Shown here one piece after another: positions 50,417-62,098 of a stretch of DNA of 64,000 bases. The DNA is taken from positions 3,038,001-3,102,000 of the forward strand of contig JAVHNS010000003.1 in the NCBI GenBank assembly GCA_036872755.1, in the 5' to 3' direction. Under the pieces are notes generated by a model, which did no database searches, was not told the DNA's origin, and worked only from the letters and a program-made list of their open reading frames with translations. The DNA is from Orbilia blumenaviensis (lineage: Eukaryota; Ascomycota; Orbiliomycetes; Orbiliales; Orbiliaceae). Both the position numbers and the translations under genes were made by a program. How positions within the stretch are numbered: position 1 is the stretch's first letter; each line of letters opens with the position of its first letter.

Positions 50417-53400
50417 TTAGGCATGCTGAAGGACGCGGCCTCGGGAATCGGCAAGGCTGTTCGGCGCCAGCGCCCGCAGCCACTGACGTAGTGATTCGAT
50501 ATCCCAGATCACATCTCTCTTTGCGAGTTTATATAAGTTTTGGTGAAGATCAATATCCTTCACCTTCCGGCGAACGCCATCCGGACAATCGGAAAGTGCT
50601 TTCAATCCGTCCTTGCTCAACTGCGCGTGTGTCGAATAAGGATATACGATGTTCTCCAGGGTCTCGCTGCTCTTAACGATGGTGCCATTGAGTCTTAGTA
50701 AAGTTCTGAATCTCTTATTTTCAGGGAAGCCGCCGAGGTTATTAAGCTGCCGGATCGCCTCCTTCTTAAGCTCCATGACTTTGCCCTCGAGGTCTTTTTC
50801 AGTGTCATCGTAGTCGATGTTATCGATTTTGCTGAGCAAGATACGGAAGGGTCGTGGATCATTGCTTTCTTTAATGAAACGAACGATTTCTTGGTACATT
50901 GTTATAGTTCTCTCCGAGCGAATTCCTTCGTATGGGATAACAAAGACCATGATGTCCATTAACCCACGGAACAGCCGAGCCATGTCCCTAATTCTGGAGT
51001 CTTGATCATCGGAACCGGGGCAGTCGCAGAACACCGTCCCTAAATCCGGTGGCGTATATAGTTGAATCTCGGTGGTGCGGTATCGCGGGCCAAAGCCTGG
51101 GTTGAAAGTTCCCTGAGTGGTTGTCGTGAGTGCAGTAAGCAGTAAACTCTTGCCTGCCTCTGTGGGGCCTTCGACACCCACATAGAGCCGACCCACGATA
51201 AGCCTACGCAGTTGACCAATTTTACCCACCTCAAAGAGCCACTTCACCCAAGAAAGAGTTGCCACAGGCCGGTTAAGAATTGGTTTAGTGTTGAGTGCAC
51301 TTTTAGGGGGTTGCCCGGTCCCCAGTTTCGCCATCCCTTTGCTGAGCCGATCCCGCCATGCCTCTTGAATGCGAGGGTGGCTTAAAATATCGCCAGGATC
51401 CAATATATCCGTAATTCCGCTTTCTAGAACAGACCCTGACGTCGGAAGGTCGAGGGCTTGCAGGGTCACTCGGAGCATTTCATCAAAACCGTCTTGGAGA
51501 TGATTGTGCTTCTGAGTGAACGAGAAAACCAGGCTCACACACATCGCAAATACAGTCAGGCCCGTATAGAATCCAACCGCATAACCAAGATATGTCCAAC
51601 CAATTGATGCAGCCCACGCTTGACCATAGGACAGAATTCCTGAAGCGATACCAGCCCCGACTAGGTCACCCAGCTCCCTCTCCCATTTCACACATAGTTC
51701 TACCGGAATATCAAGCTGTGTGAGGATTATCGCATGACAGAACTTCATGATCAACAACACCCGCTGAGACTGTGTTACTGCCTGCTCGATGCGAATATTC
51801 GGGTCCTCATCACGTAAATATAGTTCCCTGCCGAAATTTTGTAATGTTATGGCTAGAGTATCTCCTTCCAAGTTCGGATGGGCTTCTGCGAAAGTTTTCA
51901 TATCCTCCCACTCTTTTGCTTGACTTTTCCAGCCTAATGCTTGGGAAATGGACTTCTTTCTCCCAGAACCTGTAAGTCGCGCTTTTTCAAATGGGAATAA
52001 TACGCCCATTAAATGCTCCTCTAGCTCGTTGGGCCGATCAGAGAATATGAAGCCAGCAATGCCCCCTCCTCCTTCGGTCGTGCCAGTCAGTTCAGTTGAT
52101 GCTGAAGTACGCCAAATATCCTCAACTAGCTTTGACGCTTCTGCGAAGTTCCTTTTGATGAGTTTTGGACTAGCATTGGCCACTATAGAATCGACTATAT
52201 CTGCCACGATTTTTGCATTCTCAGTTAAAATACCAGACTGCAATATTCTTTCGATTTCATCTCCACCAGTCTCTCTTCTGAGTCGTTGGACCATGGATAT
52301 TTGATCGGTAAAGGCAATTATCATCGCATCGCGGATAGACTCATACGTCCTTGACAGGCCGATGACATTTAGGGATGGGTTTGACATTTCAGATACCCTT
52401 AGTGGAATTATGCGGCCGAAAGAGTCGTATAGCTTGAGACTATGCTGCATAGCATCCGCAGTTTCGAGTACATCCTCGCCAGTAGAATCTGGGGGCATTC
52501 GGTGGGTAATAGCAAGTATATTCTTGGAATTTTAAAACGCATCAGCCACAAATGTAATCATTTTTCTTCTCCTATTCGGATTGGAGTGCTTACCTGGTTC
52601 CCAGCAGCCCCAGACTCAGTAAGTGTGTTCTGCGACACGAGTATTTGACTCCGTTGACCATCTCTTTCGATTTCGAAACCAACAGCCTTCATAAAGAATC
52701 GAATAAAGGGTGTGCCTATGGGTGCTAAAACAACGATTTTATCGGGGTAAATCGTTCCTGTACAGCCTTCTATCTCTTCAGGCAGGACTAAACAACTTCG
52801 GTAAAAGTCTGTAGAGTTTGGGACTGTAGAAGTATCAATATCTAGGAAGTTCTTTCGATCCGTCAAAGTTTTGTCGAGGCAATGATAATAGTGTGCCATT
52901 GAGTGGTATTCTAGTTGGATTTCTGGGGTCGGCGGGATCTGTCGGGATGTAATAAGAGCATGACACCGTATTTGACCACTGTCGCCCTCCACTCGGTCGA
53001 GCAGATATAAACGGCCGTAATGAGCGAGTGGGCACTTATTAACCGCCCAAGCACTGAAGCATACCCTCAAAAGTGGAAAAATCCATAAAGAATCAGGCCA
53101 AACCACGTTGAGTATCTTACTTGTTTCGTGAAAGGCTTCTGTGGCTTTGCGGGTTCCGCTATTCACGATAAATGGTACGATATCGTCGCGATTGATGATG
53201 TGGTGGAAATTTTTGGCAAAGCGCTTTGGTGGGGTGGAAGTGCTTGCACCTGGGCCTAAGACCATCATAGCTGGCGCACCAAATGTGATAGTAGATATTC
53301 TGCAGCTGACAGAAGTATCCGCTTCAAGCTCTCTCTTTTCGAGGTTGATACTTTCCTCCAGTTCGTCCGTATGCCACACGTTCGATATAGAGCTGATATC

Positions 53401-54045
53401 GTTGTCTTCAGCGATAGCAAGATATGACGCTATAGTTGCTATTGCACCGCTGATACAGATCCATTTTGCATTAGCCAAGCGCACGGTCAACAGAAATATT
53501 TTCATATTGAAGCTTTATTCAGTATATAATACGTACCCAAGGCTATGGCCACAGACAACGACCTGGTATTTACGGGCAAGGTCTCTAATCAATGCCGCAT
53601 AGAATTTCGCACGTAGCAGGAACCCCGAATGAAACCTAGAGGCCAGCTCTTCAGCCGAAGCCTGGCGCAAATCCATATTCGTCCAAATATCTTTGGCGCA
53701 ATGACTTCCACGAAATCCTAAATACAAAACTTGAAGCCGAACGGACCAGGCGATGATGGGACCCGCATCCTCATTGGCTAGATCGTTCAGTCCGGTCGTT
53801 ATAGAAGTCAAAGACCAAACGTCGGAAACAATGTCCTTTTTCTTGACTAATTGATATTTCGGGTATGATTGAAGGATATTGGCTAGCTGCTCTTCTTTCT
53901 CGTAGGAGAGAAGACTAACAGCGGAGGCGCCGATAAATGTGAGTTTCTTTCGGAGCTCATCAGTTGGAGATTCGCCTTCATCTTCGAACTCGATATACTG
54001 ACTTGGAAAGTCAGTTTGGGTCGAATTCGAATTTGAATTTGACAT
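50417..54045 (-). CDS. Class 3 lipase fused to membrane-spanning P-loop GTPase
   Basis: Exons 53537-54045, 52594-53449 and 50417-52522 give 1156 residues; ATG 54090 would add 15. Residues 1 to about 455 form an alpha/beta-hydrolase of the lipase class 3 type. The nucleophile elbow is GHSLGGG (S168), rebuilt exactly across the first intron. Likely Asp is in NRDDIVPF (about 257) and His in YHSMAHYYHCL (about 354). A helical linker follows, with a hydrophobic region at about 736-790 (two probable TM passes). A G-domain then begins with Walker A GPTEAGKS (907-914), switch-II DCPG (955-958) and SKID in place of NKxD. The second intron (52523-52593, GTAAGC...CCAAG) joins lipase to GTPase in frame. 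Without it the ORFs would be two genes 60 bp apart. The design suggests a GTP-gated membrane lipase. I know no described protein with this exact order. Confidence 0.8.
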
Positions 54046-55823
54046 ACTGAAACTTGATAGTTTCTCTGTCAAATAATCCAGATGGAGCATTATGAAATAT
54101 GATTATATCTTAGCTGCTGAGCACGCACGCTCCAAGTTGTTCGGGTCCGTGCCAAGACTGGTTATCAGCCCTGATATCGCAACTCTCTAGGAGTGCATTC
54201 AGCGCCTGAATTGATATTCGCTGTATACTGTCCACGATTGCGTAGCCTCGTGCCTATTAATTAATTTCGAGTCAGGAACGGTGTATTTCGAAAATCTGCA
54301 TTCGTTTGAAGGAATATAAGAGTCTGGTAGTTTAAATATATTAAGGAAAATGTCTTCGCATTGGACCTCGAGCCTCCCGATAACTCAGAGAAATATATAT
54401 ACAGTCAAGTAGCCAGTCCTGCAGAGATGAGGGGCAAGTCAGGCCGGTAGCCTCGCCATGTTAATCCACCAGAAGTGGTTCCACGCTTGACTTGACTTTG
54501 CCCACCCATTTTTTCCAGCCTCGCAGCCTCGAGCGGGAAATCTAGCATTGGTGGAGATAGAATATAAGTGTTGTGAATGTGATGTTTGTCGCCAAGACAT
54601 TCCTATTTAAGAATAAATTTAGCCATTTATGGTAAGAATGGCTGGCAAACGCCAACACTGAAGATTGAGTTGACCTTGAGCCTTCTGATTTTGGTCGTGG
54701 AGCTTTGGAAGGCTCTCATATATTTCGATAGGGCTATCAGAAATTCCGAGAAAAATGGGCCTTGATTTATGTCTCTATTAGCGTATCCTGGAATTAGAGC
54801 TACTAGGTATTAAAAGATGCGAGGTGCGGCACTAGTCCACGGTCTTGGGACATGCTAGACGGTCACACCAACATCACACAGCGGCACGCCGACGATGGCG
54901 CTCAGACCTGCGATCCGGACGTCCAGCCTTTAAAGCTATAGAGCGTGCAGGCTGGTGCAATCAATCGCTCAGTGGTATTGATTAGAGCCTCTCCAGTTTC
55001 ATCTCAACCTCGATCTCTTGGCATGCACTTCAGACACCCCCAAGAATAGCTTTGTGGAGACAAAGGAATTAATGATCAAGTATGATTTCATCGAATTTGC
55101 CCTTGTCAAAATGCCGCCGTGACTCAATAAGAACGGCAATTAATGACTCAACCTAATCCGTGCTAACAATCTCCGGCGTCTAGGGCGTCTAACAGCTCCC
55201 AACAAGGTTGATTCTTGCCGGTTCCTGCATTTTTCGAAATTTCCTCGAAAAATCTGGGCGTTGGAGACGGGAGATAATTAAATGGTGACTCCTTCCCCGG
55301 TGTTTTGTCCGAGCTTAGTTTTTTTCGTCAGGCGGGATTGCAGGCTGAATACAAACCATAACTAACATAACGGGCGCCTTTTGAGCTCTGGATATTGCGA
55401 AGGTTGGATCAGATATATATATAAAGCTCGAACCTGCAAGCTTTCGAATCCAACCGTAATAAAATACGACGATACGATAAGATAAATTTTTGGACCTGGC
55501 TTTTTTTTTTTTCAAACGATACTCGGTTCCGATATATTCTTGAGGTCTTGCAGCAGGCGCACTACGAGTTGATTATTATAAGCCTTCAATTCAGCGAATA
55601 AAGAGCCGGGGTTAAAAGCCGGCCTTATTTAGCAACAAAGCCAACGCATCTTTTCACATTCTCCAACGCTCTTGTATCTCACACTTCTCTGTAAACTTCC
55701 CTGGCACAGGTTGAAGTCTCTTTTCTTATAATTTTATATTTTAAGGAGTTATATTTGTGCGGATCTCACACCCTTATCAAAAATCTATGATACATACTAA
55801 CATTACATAGATAAGGCACTATC
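54046..55823. other. Shared upstream region of two divergent genes
   Basis: 1.8 kb between the starts of the lipase-GTPase and RNA-end-processing genes. It contains no supported ORF. A T12 run lies at 55501-55512, and CT-rich sequence (55650-55740) precedes the rightward ATG. Confidence 0.5.
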
Positions 55824-58800
55824 ATGGCGCACTTCCAGGCCAGCCCGTCTCCGAGCACTGCTCTCGCTCTCGTCCTTCCAGAATCTACAATGGACATCAT
55901 CCAGCCTCTCCGTTCCTTCTATGATGCCGCTGCTGTAAAGTGGCCACCTCATCTCAACATCTTCTATCCTTTTGTTGAATCTTCGTCTCTTGAAGCTGCG
56001 TCAGAATATCTTTCTGAACACCTAGACAGCATTTTCAAAGTCCCTCTTTCCATCCGCTTTGGCTCGGTAGAAGTCTTTAGCGGTGGTAAGAAGCGCCCAA
56101 GTTATCTGGTGCTTCGGCCAGACAAAGAATCTGAAGAATTGATCCAAGACTTTTATGAGCTTCTCTCCAGAGAATTTCCGGAAGTTAGAAATGCGGCGAA
56201 ACGGAAGTTGTTCAAGCCGCATTTAACCATCGGACAAGTTCGCGATGGAGATGAAGGGAAAATCTTTTATTTCGAAAAGAAGTTCGGGATGCTCTGCAGG
56301 GCTATTGGGGAGGTTGATGTTGGATTGGCGATAATGCAGAGGGTTGAAGGGAGTATGACATATGTCAGGGCATGGGGTGTTAAAGAATATCCCATGGTAC
56401 TATCTCCAGAGTCCGTTCCGGGAAGCGTGGTAAAGAGGAATGCATGGGTCTATAAATCAGCCGCTTACAAGAGCGAAGATGAGGATGACGAGGAGAACGA
56501 AGAAGAGGAGCTCGTTGTCGATAAGTGGGAGCCGGCTACAATCGTTGAGGAGGCAAAAACCCCAGGCCGCAGTCTGACTCTGTCCACCTATAATGTCTTC
56601 GTCGACACCGATATCATGCAAAAACAAGATAAGCGCTGGTGGGATATCTGCCAAAAGCTTATTGCTTCCGGCTCGACCATTATCTGTCTTCAGGAGGTCC
56701 CAGATGAGTGTCTTGCACTGATTGGGAACTCCTGGCAAGTTCGACAGAAATACCCGTACCTTTCGCACTCTCCGGATAAACCGCTGTTGCGAATCCGCAA
56801 TTGTGTTATACTAAGCTCTGCCCCATTTACGTGGGAAGAGGTCTCGACTGCCGTTCAAGGAAGGAGTATCTGTGTCGCCAAATTTGACCAATTCGGCTAC
56901 TATTCTACTCCTGTCCTGGTTGACTCTAACGACGAAGATGCCCCAGGACCCCCGAAGTTATGGAATCCATTAATCATTACGAATGTTCACCTTCCGGCGT
57001 ACCATACTGATGAGTCAGCCAAGAATCGCACTGATTATATGGATTCCGTAAAGTCATATCTCGACGCAACATATCCCTCTAACCCTGTTCTTATAGTTGG
57101 AGATACCAATATCCCAAGTGATTCTACGCTGTCCTACGCTATATCGCATAAAATAATCACAGAATCTACAGGTGCTTCTTATACGGAGCTCTTCCCGTCG
57201 ACTGCCTACTCCGATGCCTGGCTTCTCGCCGGCGAGGGTATGGAAGGTAATACTTTCGACCCCACTACGAACTCTCTCGCCATGAAAAACGCCCAAAATG
57301 GATCTTCGATTCCTATCAACCCACAAAGATATGATAGAATCTACATGCGCCATCAAGGTGGCGAAAACCTTCTCATACGTGAAGCCCGTGTTATTCTTGA
57401 CACTTCCAAGCCTCCCGCCAGCGATCACTATATGTTGACTTCTAAACTCTCATTTATCGATCAGTCTAAGCAGTTGCCTCAGGAAACACTTCTCCCACTG
57501 CCTGAAACCAACTTGCTGGACTCTGATCTTATCTCACTGCTTAAAGAGAATTCCTGCTTCCCAACACCCTTGGAAGCTGCAATGCGCTACCAGGCAATTG
57601 CGTCTCTAACTGCCTGTCTCAATGGTTTCCCAGACCTAACTACCCCTTTAACGACTACAGAGACCACTTTCTCACTGCGCCTAGTACCCGTCGGCTCCTT
57701 TGGTTTAGGGACATACACTTCCAACTCTGATACCGACATCCTGGCAATTGGCTCAATATCAACCCCTCTCTTCTGGCGAATAGCCAAGCAGCGAATCAAG
57801 AAATTCCGCGGAACATCGATCGATTCTCCAGATCTGTCCGCATCAGACGCCCTGAGTATCAAAATTGTTCGCTACGTAGATGCTACAATTCCGATGTTAA
57901 TTCTGCTTATTGGCGACAAAATCCGTATTGATTTGCAGTACACCACCGCCGTGTCGGTACTTACGAACTTCGATACCATCCCAATGCAGCCTCTAAACTC
58001 TCCATTGTGGAACCTAACAGTCCCAACATTGAAGAAACTTCAAGCGTGGCGCGATCTTTTATTCCTTCTATCGCGAGTTCCGAATCTGGCGAAATATAGA
58101 CTGGCATACCGTTTTATAAAACTATGGGCGGAGAAGAAAGGAGTTTATAGTTCAAAGTTCGGGTTCTTTGGTGGTGTTCATATCTCGCTTTTGTTGGCGA
58201 GGGTTTCTATGCTGCTGCCTCCATCAGCTACAGCGTCCCAGCTTATCGTTGCGTTTTTCACACACTACGGCAATACGAAATGGGATAGTGAGATAATCTC
58301 GATGCCGGGAACTGGGAAGATTCTTAGGTATCAACGTGCTACGAGAGATAAAATGGTGATATTGACGATAAACACTCCGGTCATAAACGTTGCCGCCAAC
58401 GCAACTATTCATACGGTTCGCACACTATCTTCAGAACTTGAGAAGGCATCTGCAAAGTTTGAGATCGATGCTAGTTTTGCTGATGTAGCTGGGAATTTTG
58501 GAAATGATGAGTTGAAGGAGATTCCAGTTGGGGTTGGGGAGTTTTTAGAGGGGTATAATAGGTATATCAAGGTTGATGTTCAGTTTTGGGGTCTTAACCG
58601 TCAGGGAGGCAGGGCGTTGGTTGGATGGGTGGAGAGCCGACTAGTCGGTTTGCTAGTGGAATTGGGTCGCCAGACACCTGGGTTGGACGCCAGGATCTGG
58701 CCGGGGAGATTCCACGAGGTTAAGCTGTCTCAGCAAGCAAACGAAGATGGGGAACAGGAGGTGGAAAATACCGAACTTCGCGGTTTCTATCTGGTAGCCC

Positions 58801-59516
58801 TATCGCCATCACCAATATCGTCGCAGATGACAAAAGAGGAAAAACGAAACGGAGAAGCGGCTTTCGCGGCGGTACTAAGAAACTTCGAAACAGCTGTTAC
58901 AAAACACAAGGAAAAGTACGATCCCGCGACAAGCTGGGTTTCTGTTTCTTGCGTAAAGCCCGACGAATTCGTGACTGAGAAGGGAAATACCACAGAGTTG
59001 GACCTGACGATGGTTTGGGATGGTGGCGAGGCTGATGAAGACGGAGATGGAATCCCAGACGACGAGGAGGATAGCGAAGAGGAAGAAGATCCAGAAATCG
59101 CGGATTTACTTATTGATGGTGAGGAAGTGGAAGATGACGGTGATTTCTTCGGCTCCCTGCGTAAGGGTTCCAAGAAAGCCAAGAATTCTTCTGTAGGAGC
59201 CGGAGTACAGCAGAAGTCCGGACCAACGGCCAAGCTCCGCCCATCCCATGAAGTCTTCAACCGTCTGAAATGGGATTCTAAATACGATGCATCTGCATAT
59301 CTAATTGGTTACGAAGATCGTTTCCGTGGGGTTTTGGAAATTGGTGTAGATAAGTGGAAGACGGAGATGAGCGACGAGGAATTTGTGCCGATGCATCGGG
59401 TGGTTTACTTCAAGGAAAGGAAGACTGGGGAGATATTATGGGATCGAGAGAAGAGGATTGATAAGATTTTTGGAAGTGGGAATAAAGTTGACGAGAAGAA
59501 GAAGGGGAGGAAGTAA
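55824..59516 (+). CDS. Four-domain RNA-end-processing protein (2H-EEP-PAP-MJ1316)
   Basis: A single 1230-residue exon. Residues 1-195 are a 2H (LigT-like) phosphoesterase with HLN at 43-45 and HLT at 133-135. Residues 250-545 are an endonuclease/exonuclease/phosphatase domain with N257, E291 (LQEV), D427/N429 (GDTNI) and SDH at 533-535. Residues 575-940 are a poly(A)-polymerase-like nucleotidyltransferase with GSFGLGTYTSNSDTD (Asp 636/638), a later RIDLQY Asp, and the helical KLWAEKKGVYSSKFG segment. An acidic linker (DDEEDSEEEEDPE) leads to a C-terminal MJ1316/DUF504 domain (MHRVVYFK, LWDREKRIDKIFGSG), known as an RNA end-recognition module. Together they suggest trimming and re-tailing of damaged or cyclic-phosphate RNA ends. 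Related architectures have been discussed as RNA repair systems. The basic C-terminus (KKKGRK) may aid RNA binding or nuclear import. The absence of introns in such a long gene is unusual for this window. Confidence 0.9.
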   Translation: MAHFQASPSPSTALALVLPESTMDIIQPLRSFYDAAAVKWPPHLNIFYPFVESSSLEAASEYLSEHLDSIFKVPLSIRFGSVEVFSGGKKRPSYLVLRPDKESEELIQDFYELLSREFPEVRNAAKRKLFKPHLTIGQVRDGDEGKIFYFEKKFGMLCRAIGEVDVGLAIMQRVEGSMTYVRAWGVKEYPMVLSPESVPGSVVKRNAWVYKSAAYKSEDEDDEENEEEELVVDKWEPATIVEEAKTPGRSLTLSTYNVFVDTDIMQKQDKRWWDICQKLIASGSTIICLQEVPDECLALIGNSWQVRQKYPYLSHSPDKPLLRIRNCVILSSAPFTWEEVSTAVQGRSICVAKFDQFGYYSTPVLVDSNDEDAPGPPKLWNPLIITNVHLPAYHTDESAKNRTDYMDSVKSYLDATYPSNPVLIVGDTNIPSDSTLSYAISHKIITESTGASYTELFPSTAYSDAWLLAGEGMEGNTFDPTTNSLAMKNAQNGSSIPINPQRYDRIYMRHQGGENLLIREARVILDTSKPPASDHYMLTSKLSFIDQSKQLPQETLLPLPETNLLDSDLISLLKENSCFPTPLEAAMRYQAIASLTACLNGFPDLTTPLTTTETTFSLRLVPVGSFGLGTYTSNSDTDILAIGSISTPLFWRIAKQRIKKFRGTSIDSPDLSASDALSIKIVRYVDATIPMLILLIGDKIRIDLQYTTAVSVLTNFDTIPMQPLNSPLWNLTVPTLKKLQAWRDLLFLLSRVPNLAKYRLAYRFIKLWAEKKGVYSSKFGFFGGVHISLLLARVSMLLPPSATASQLIVAFFTHYGNTKWDSEIISMPGTGKILRYQRATRDKMVILTINTPVINVAANATIHTVRTLSSELEKASAKFEIDASFADVAGNFGNDELKEIPVGVGEFLEGYNRYIKVDVQFWGLNRQGGRALVGWVESRLVGLLVELGRQTPGLDARIWPGRFHEVKLSQQANEDGEQEVENTELRGFYLVALSPSPISSQMTKEEKRNGEAAFAAVLRNFETAVTKHKEKYDPATSWVSVSCVKPDEFVTEKGNTTELDLTMVWDGGEADEDGDGIPDDEEDSEEEEDPEIADLLIDGEEVEDDGDFFGSLRKGSKKAKNSSVGAGVQQKSGPTAKLRPSHEVFNRLKWDSKYDASAYLIGYEDRFRGVLEIGVDKWKTEMSDEEFVPMHRVVYFKERKTGEILWDREKRIDKIFGSGNKVDEKKKGRK

Positions 59517-62098
59517 ATGAACAATCACGCTATATTGTCTTTGTAGACTTTCTGAACCAAGCTACATTTAGTCTTGTATTTGATATCCATAACAATCCTA
59601 AATGAAAACAGTAAAAAATAGGTCTCATTTAGTGCCCCTTCTTCTCCCTCTAGAGTATAAAGATATCAAATATACAAGAGCCATTGTCTTCCCTCTTGTG
59701 CATAATAACACTTAACATAGCTATCATAAAACTCATAGCGGGTTTAGTCCAGCGCCGAAACCAGCTTGCGGCTGCAACGTATGGCCTCTTCGCTATCACC
59801 TGACGATTTTAGGCTTAGAAACTATCGGTTGCCTCAATCACATGACTATTTTGTGCTTTAAAGGTTACACCCGCCATATAATCTATAGCTGTCCAGCTTC
59901 AACGGCTTTAAAAGGTAAGATCGCCCGCCAGTTACCATGTAGCTAAGGTAAGCATAGTAATATATCTGCACAATATACTGCAAAAAAGGACAGATGAATT
60001 TTCGATCTAATGAAAGAAGCATCATATTATTTGTGCTATGTAGAATGTCAAATAGTCAAGTGACTTGAAGAGCTTGTTTAAAACGCTCTGCAACAATACT
60101 AATAGAACAGATGTGAATACACGAAATTGCTTGCTAAAGCTACGAAGACTATCAATAATTGTTTCAGGCAGACTTTTAAGTTTAATAGGGGTAAGATGGG
60201 CGGTCTTTGTGATCGGTGAACTTATATTATCTCTCTTGACTAAGCTCAGTATATATAAAAGAACATCGGTATTTGGTTTCGACCCAGAATCTGACTTGTA
60301 GATCTTGGCATTTGCACCCCCTTCAACCATGGGATCTTTCGGCCGTAGGATCCCTTGGCCGCTATAGATACATAGGGGTACAACTACCCCGCGACCCCGC
60401 GGGGGAGAATGGACAGGCTAGCTGGTGAGATGATACCAGATATAACCTCCCAACAGCTCCTGTGATGACGAGGCTGAGTAAGTACTGGTCTTGAACGTGA
60501 TAAAATATGTAAAATTGTGGTGAAAAGTATGTGCCGCTTCGGTCGATATCGTCCCGTGATAAAGGGTCTCGTAAAGATGTGAAGAAAGCTTACCTAAGCC
60601 CTATTGGGCAGACCTTCCTGAGGGGTAGGCACGACACCCCCAGGCCTAACCCCTCAAATACACCCCCTAGCGGGGGTTCGGTGGCAATGATGTCGAAAGG
60701 TCCCCCAACAACCTTACGATATCCTTGACCAAACGCCTCCCAGAAGAGGATACTGCCCAGGCGGCTATATGTAGAAGCCGCCACGGAGAGTATCTTACTC
60801 TTCTGTTTCTGGTGCTCGGAATTTCGCTGCCGGGAGGCCACCAGCCAAGGACTGGGGCCTCCCTGGGCAGCCGCACCAAAACCTCTGGCGAGTCTTGCAT
60901 TACGATGTTGACGTCGAAGCCGCACACGCGTGGTTGTGTGATCCTAGATGCTTGGGGGAGGTATGCTGGGCAGCGTGTCCCCACGTGGATTGGGATTTCG
61001 AAATGAGGTTGCGTTGTTTGCAAAGGTTCCTGGAGCTGCCCTGTTGTAACTCTGTTTTATATGAGGACTCGGAGTGTCATTGGTATCGTCATTTTTCTGA
61101 AGGATTGATGGTGGATTGAGCTCTAGCATCTCGATGGCATGAGAGAATGGGGGCTTTGAGAGCTAAGGGGTTGGAGGTTGATGGGATAAGGTGTGATGGT
61201 GAATATGTTGCTAAAAAATAGTATGATATTTTCCGGAGCTTTAATTTATAGTACGCCTAGTCTCGGCTGTAGACGCTATAGACAGCGCAGCGGCTTCTGT
61301 TGTATCTACCCTCGAGGTCTCAGAACTTAGATTCATCCCCACTACGGAACCTTTTACATGGCCATATAGACGAAGGTAGAGGGAGGTTTATGAGGTAAAG
61401 GGCCTTGGCTAAAAAAAGAAAAGAAGAAGGATTCAGGCTAGATAATAGAACTAAAGCGATGCTTAAAGAAGGAAAGGAAAGGGGAAAAAATGATTAGGGT
61501 ACCTTTTGTACATTGCATTGGGATAAAATTGGCTGCCCTAAGTACGGGAACGGAAAACCGAATTGGATTTCCGGGTAGATGTTACACAAACTGTAGGGGT
61601 AGGATTGTTGGAATTTGTGTCCATATGTGTTGGAAGATTTTGATATTAAAGGAGCTGCAGAGCTGCATGGTTGGTAGGTTAGATCAACTCTAAACAAACC
61701 TGGCGTCTGTTAGTGTTTGTGCACCGGAGGCTATAAATGGGCTTACATCTTTGTTCATGATCTTGTGCTTGGTTTTGACCGACGTATGAATGATATCTAT
61801 TGCTTGATTGTCGTGCGCGTGCGAAATATCACGAAAATTTAAATGAGCCAAGCTTCAGCCTCACGATCATGATATGGAACTTAGCTTGATTAAGCCTCTT
61901 GGCATAGATACCGAGGCTGAACTGGACCCTTATAGATGCAGAATCTAGCCGAATTTAGGGCGAGGAATGGGCAGTTGGCAGACAGCGTGAATGGGAGTGC
62001 CTGGTGTATTTAAGGAGGTCTCCCTATCCTTAATTAAATGATTAGAGATCGAGCTGTTCCATGTTGTTCTTGAACTATTACTTAACTAGACTCTCATA
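59517..62098. other. 2.6-kb intergenic region with a G+C-rich ORF island
   Basis: Mostly A+T-rich without genes. From about 60560 to 61130 the G+C content rises and long open frames occur on both strands (60667-61023 minus; 60770-61119 plus, without a good start). I recognise no domain. It could be a gene fragment or chance. Confidence 0.4.
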
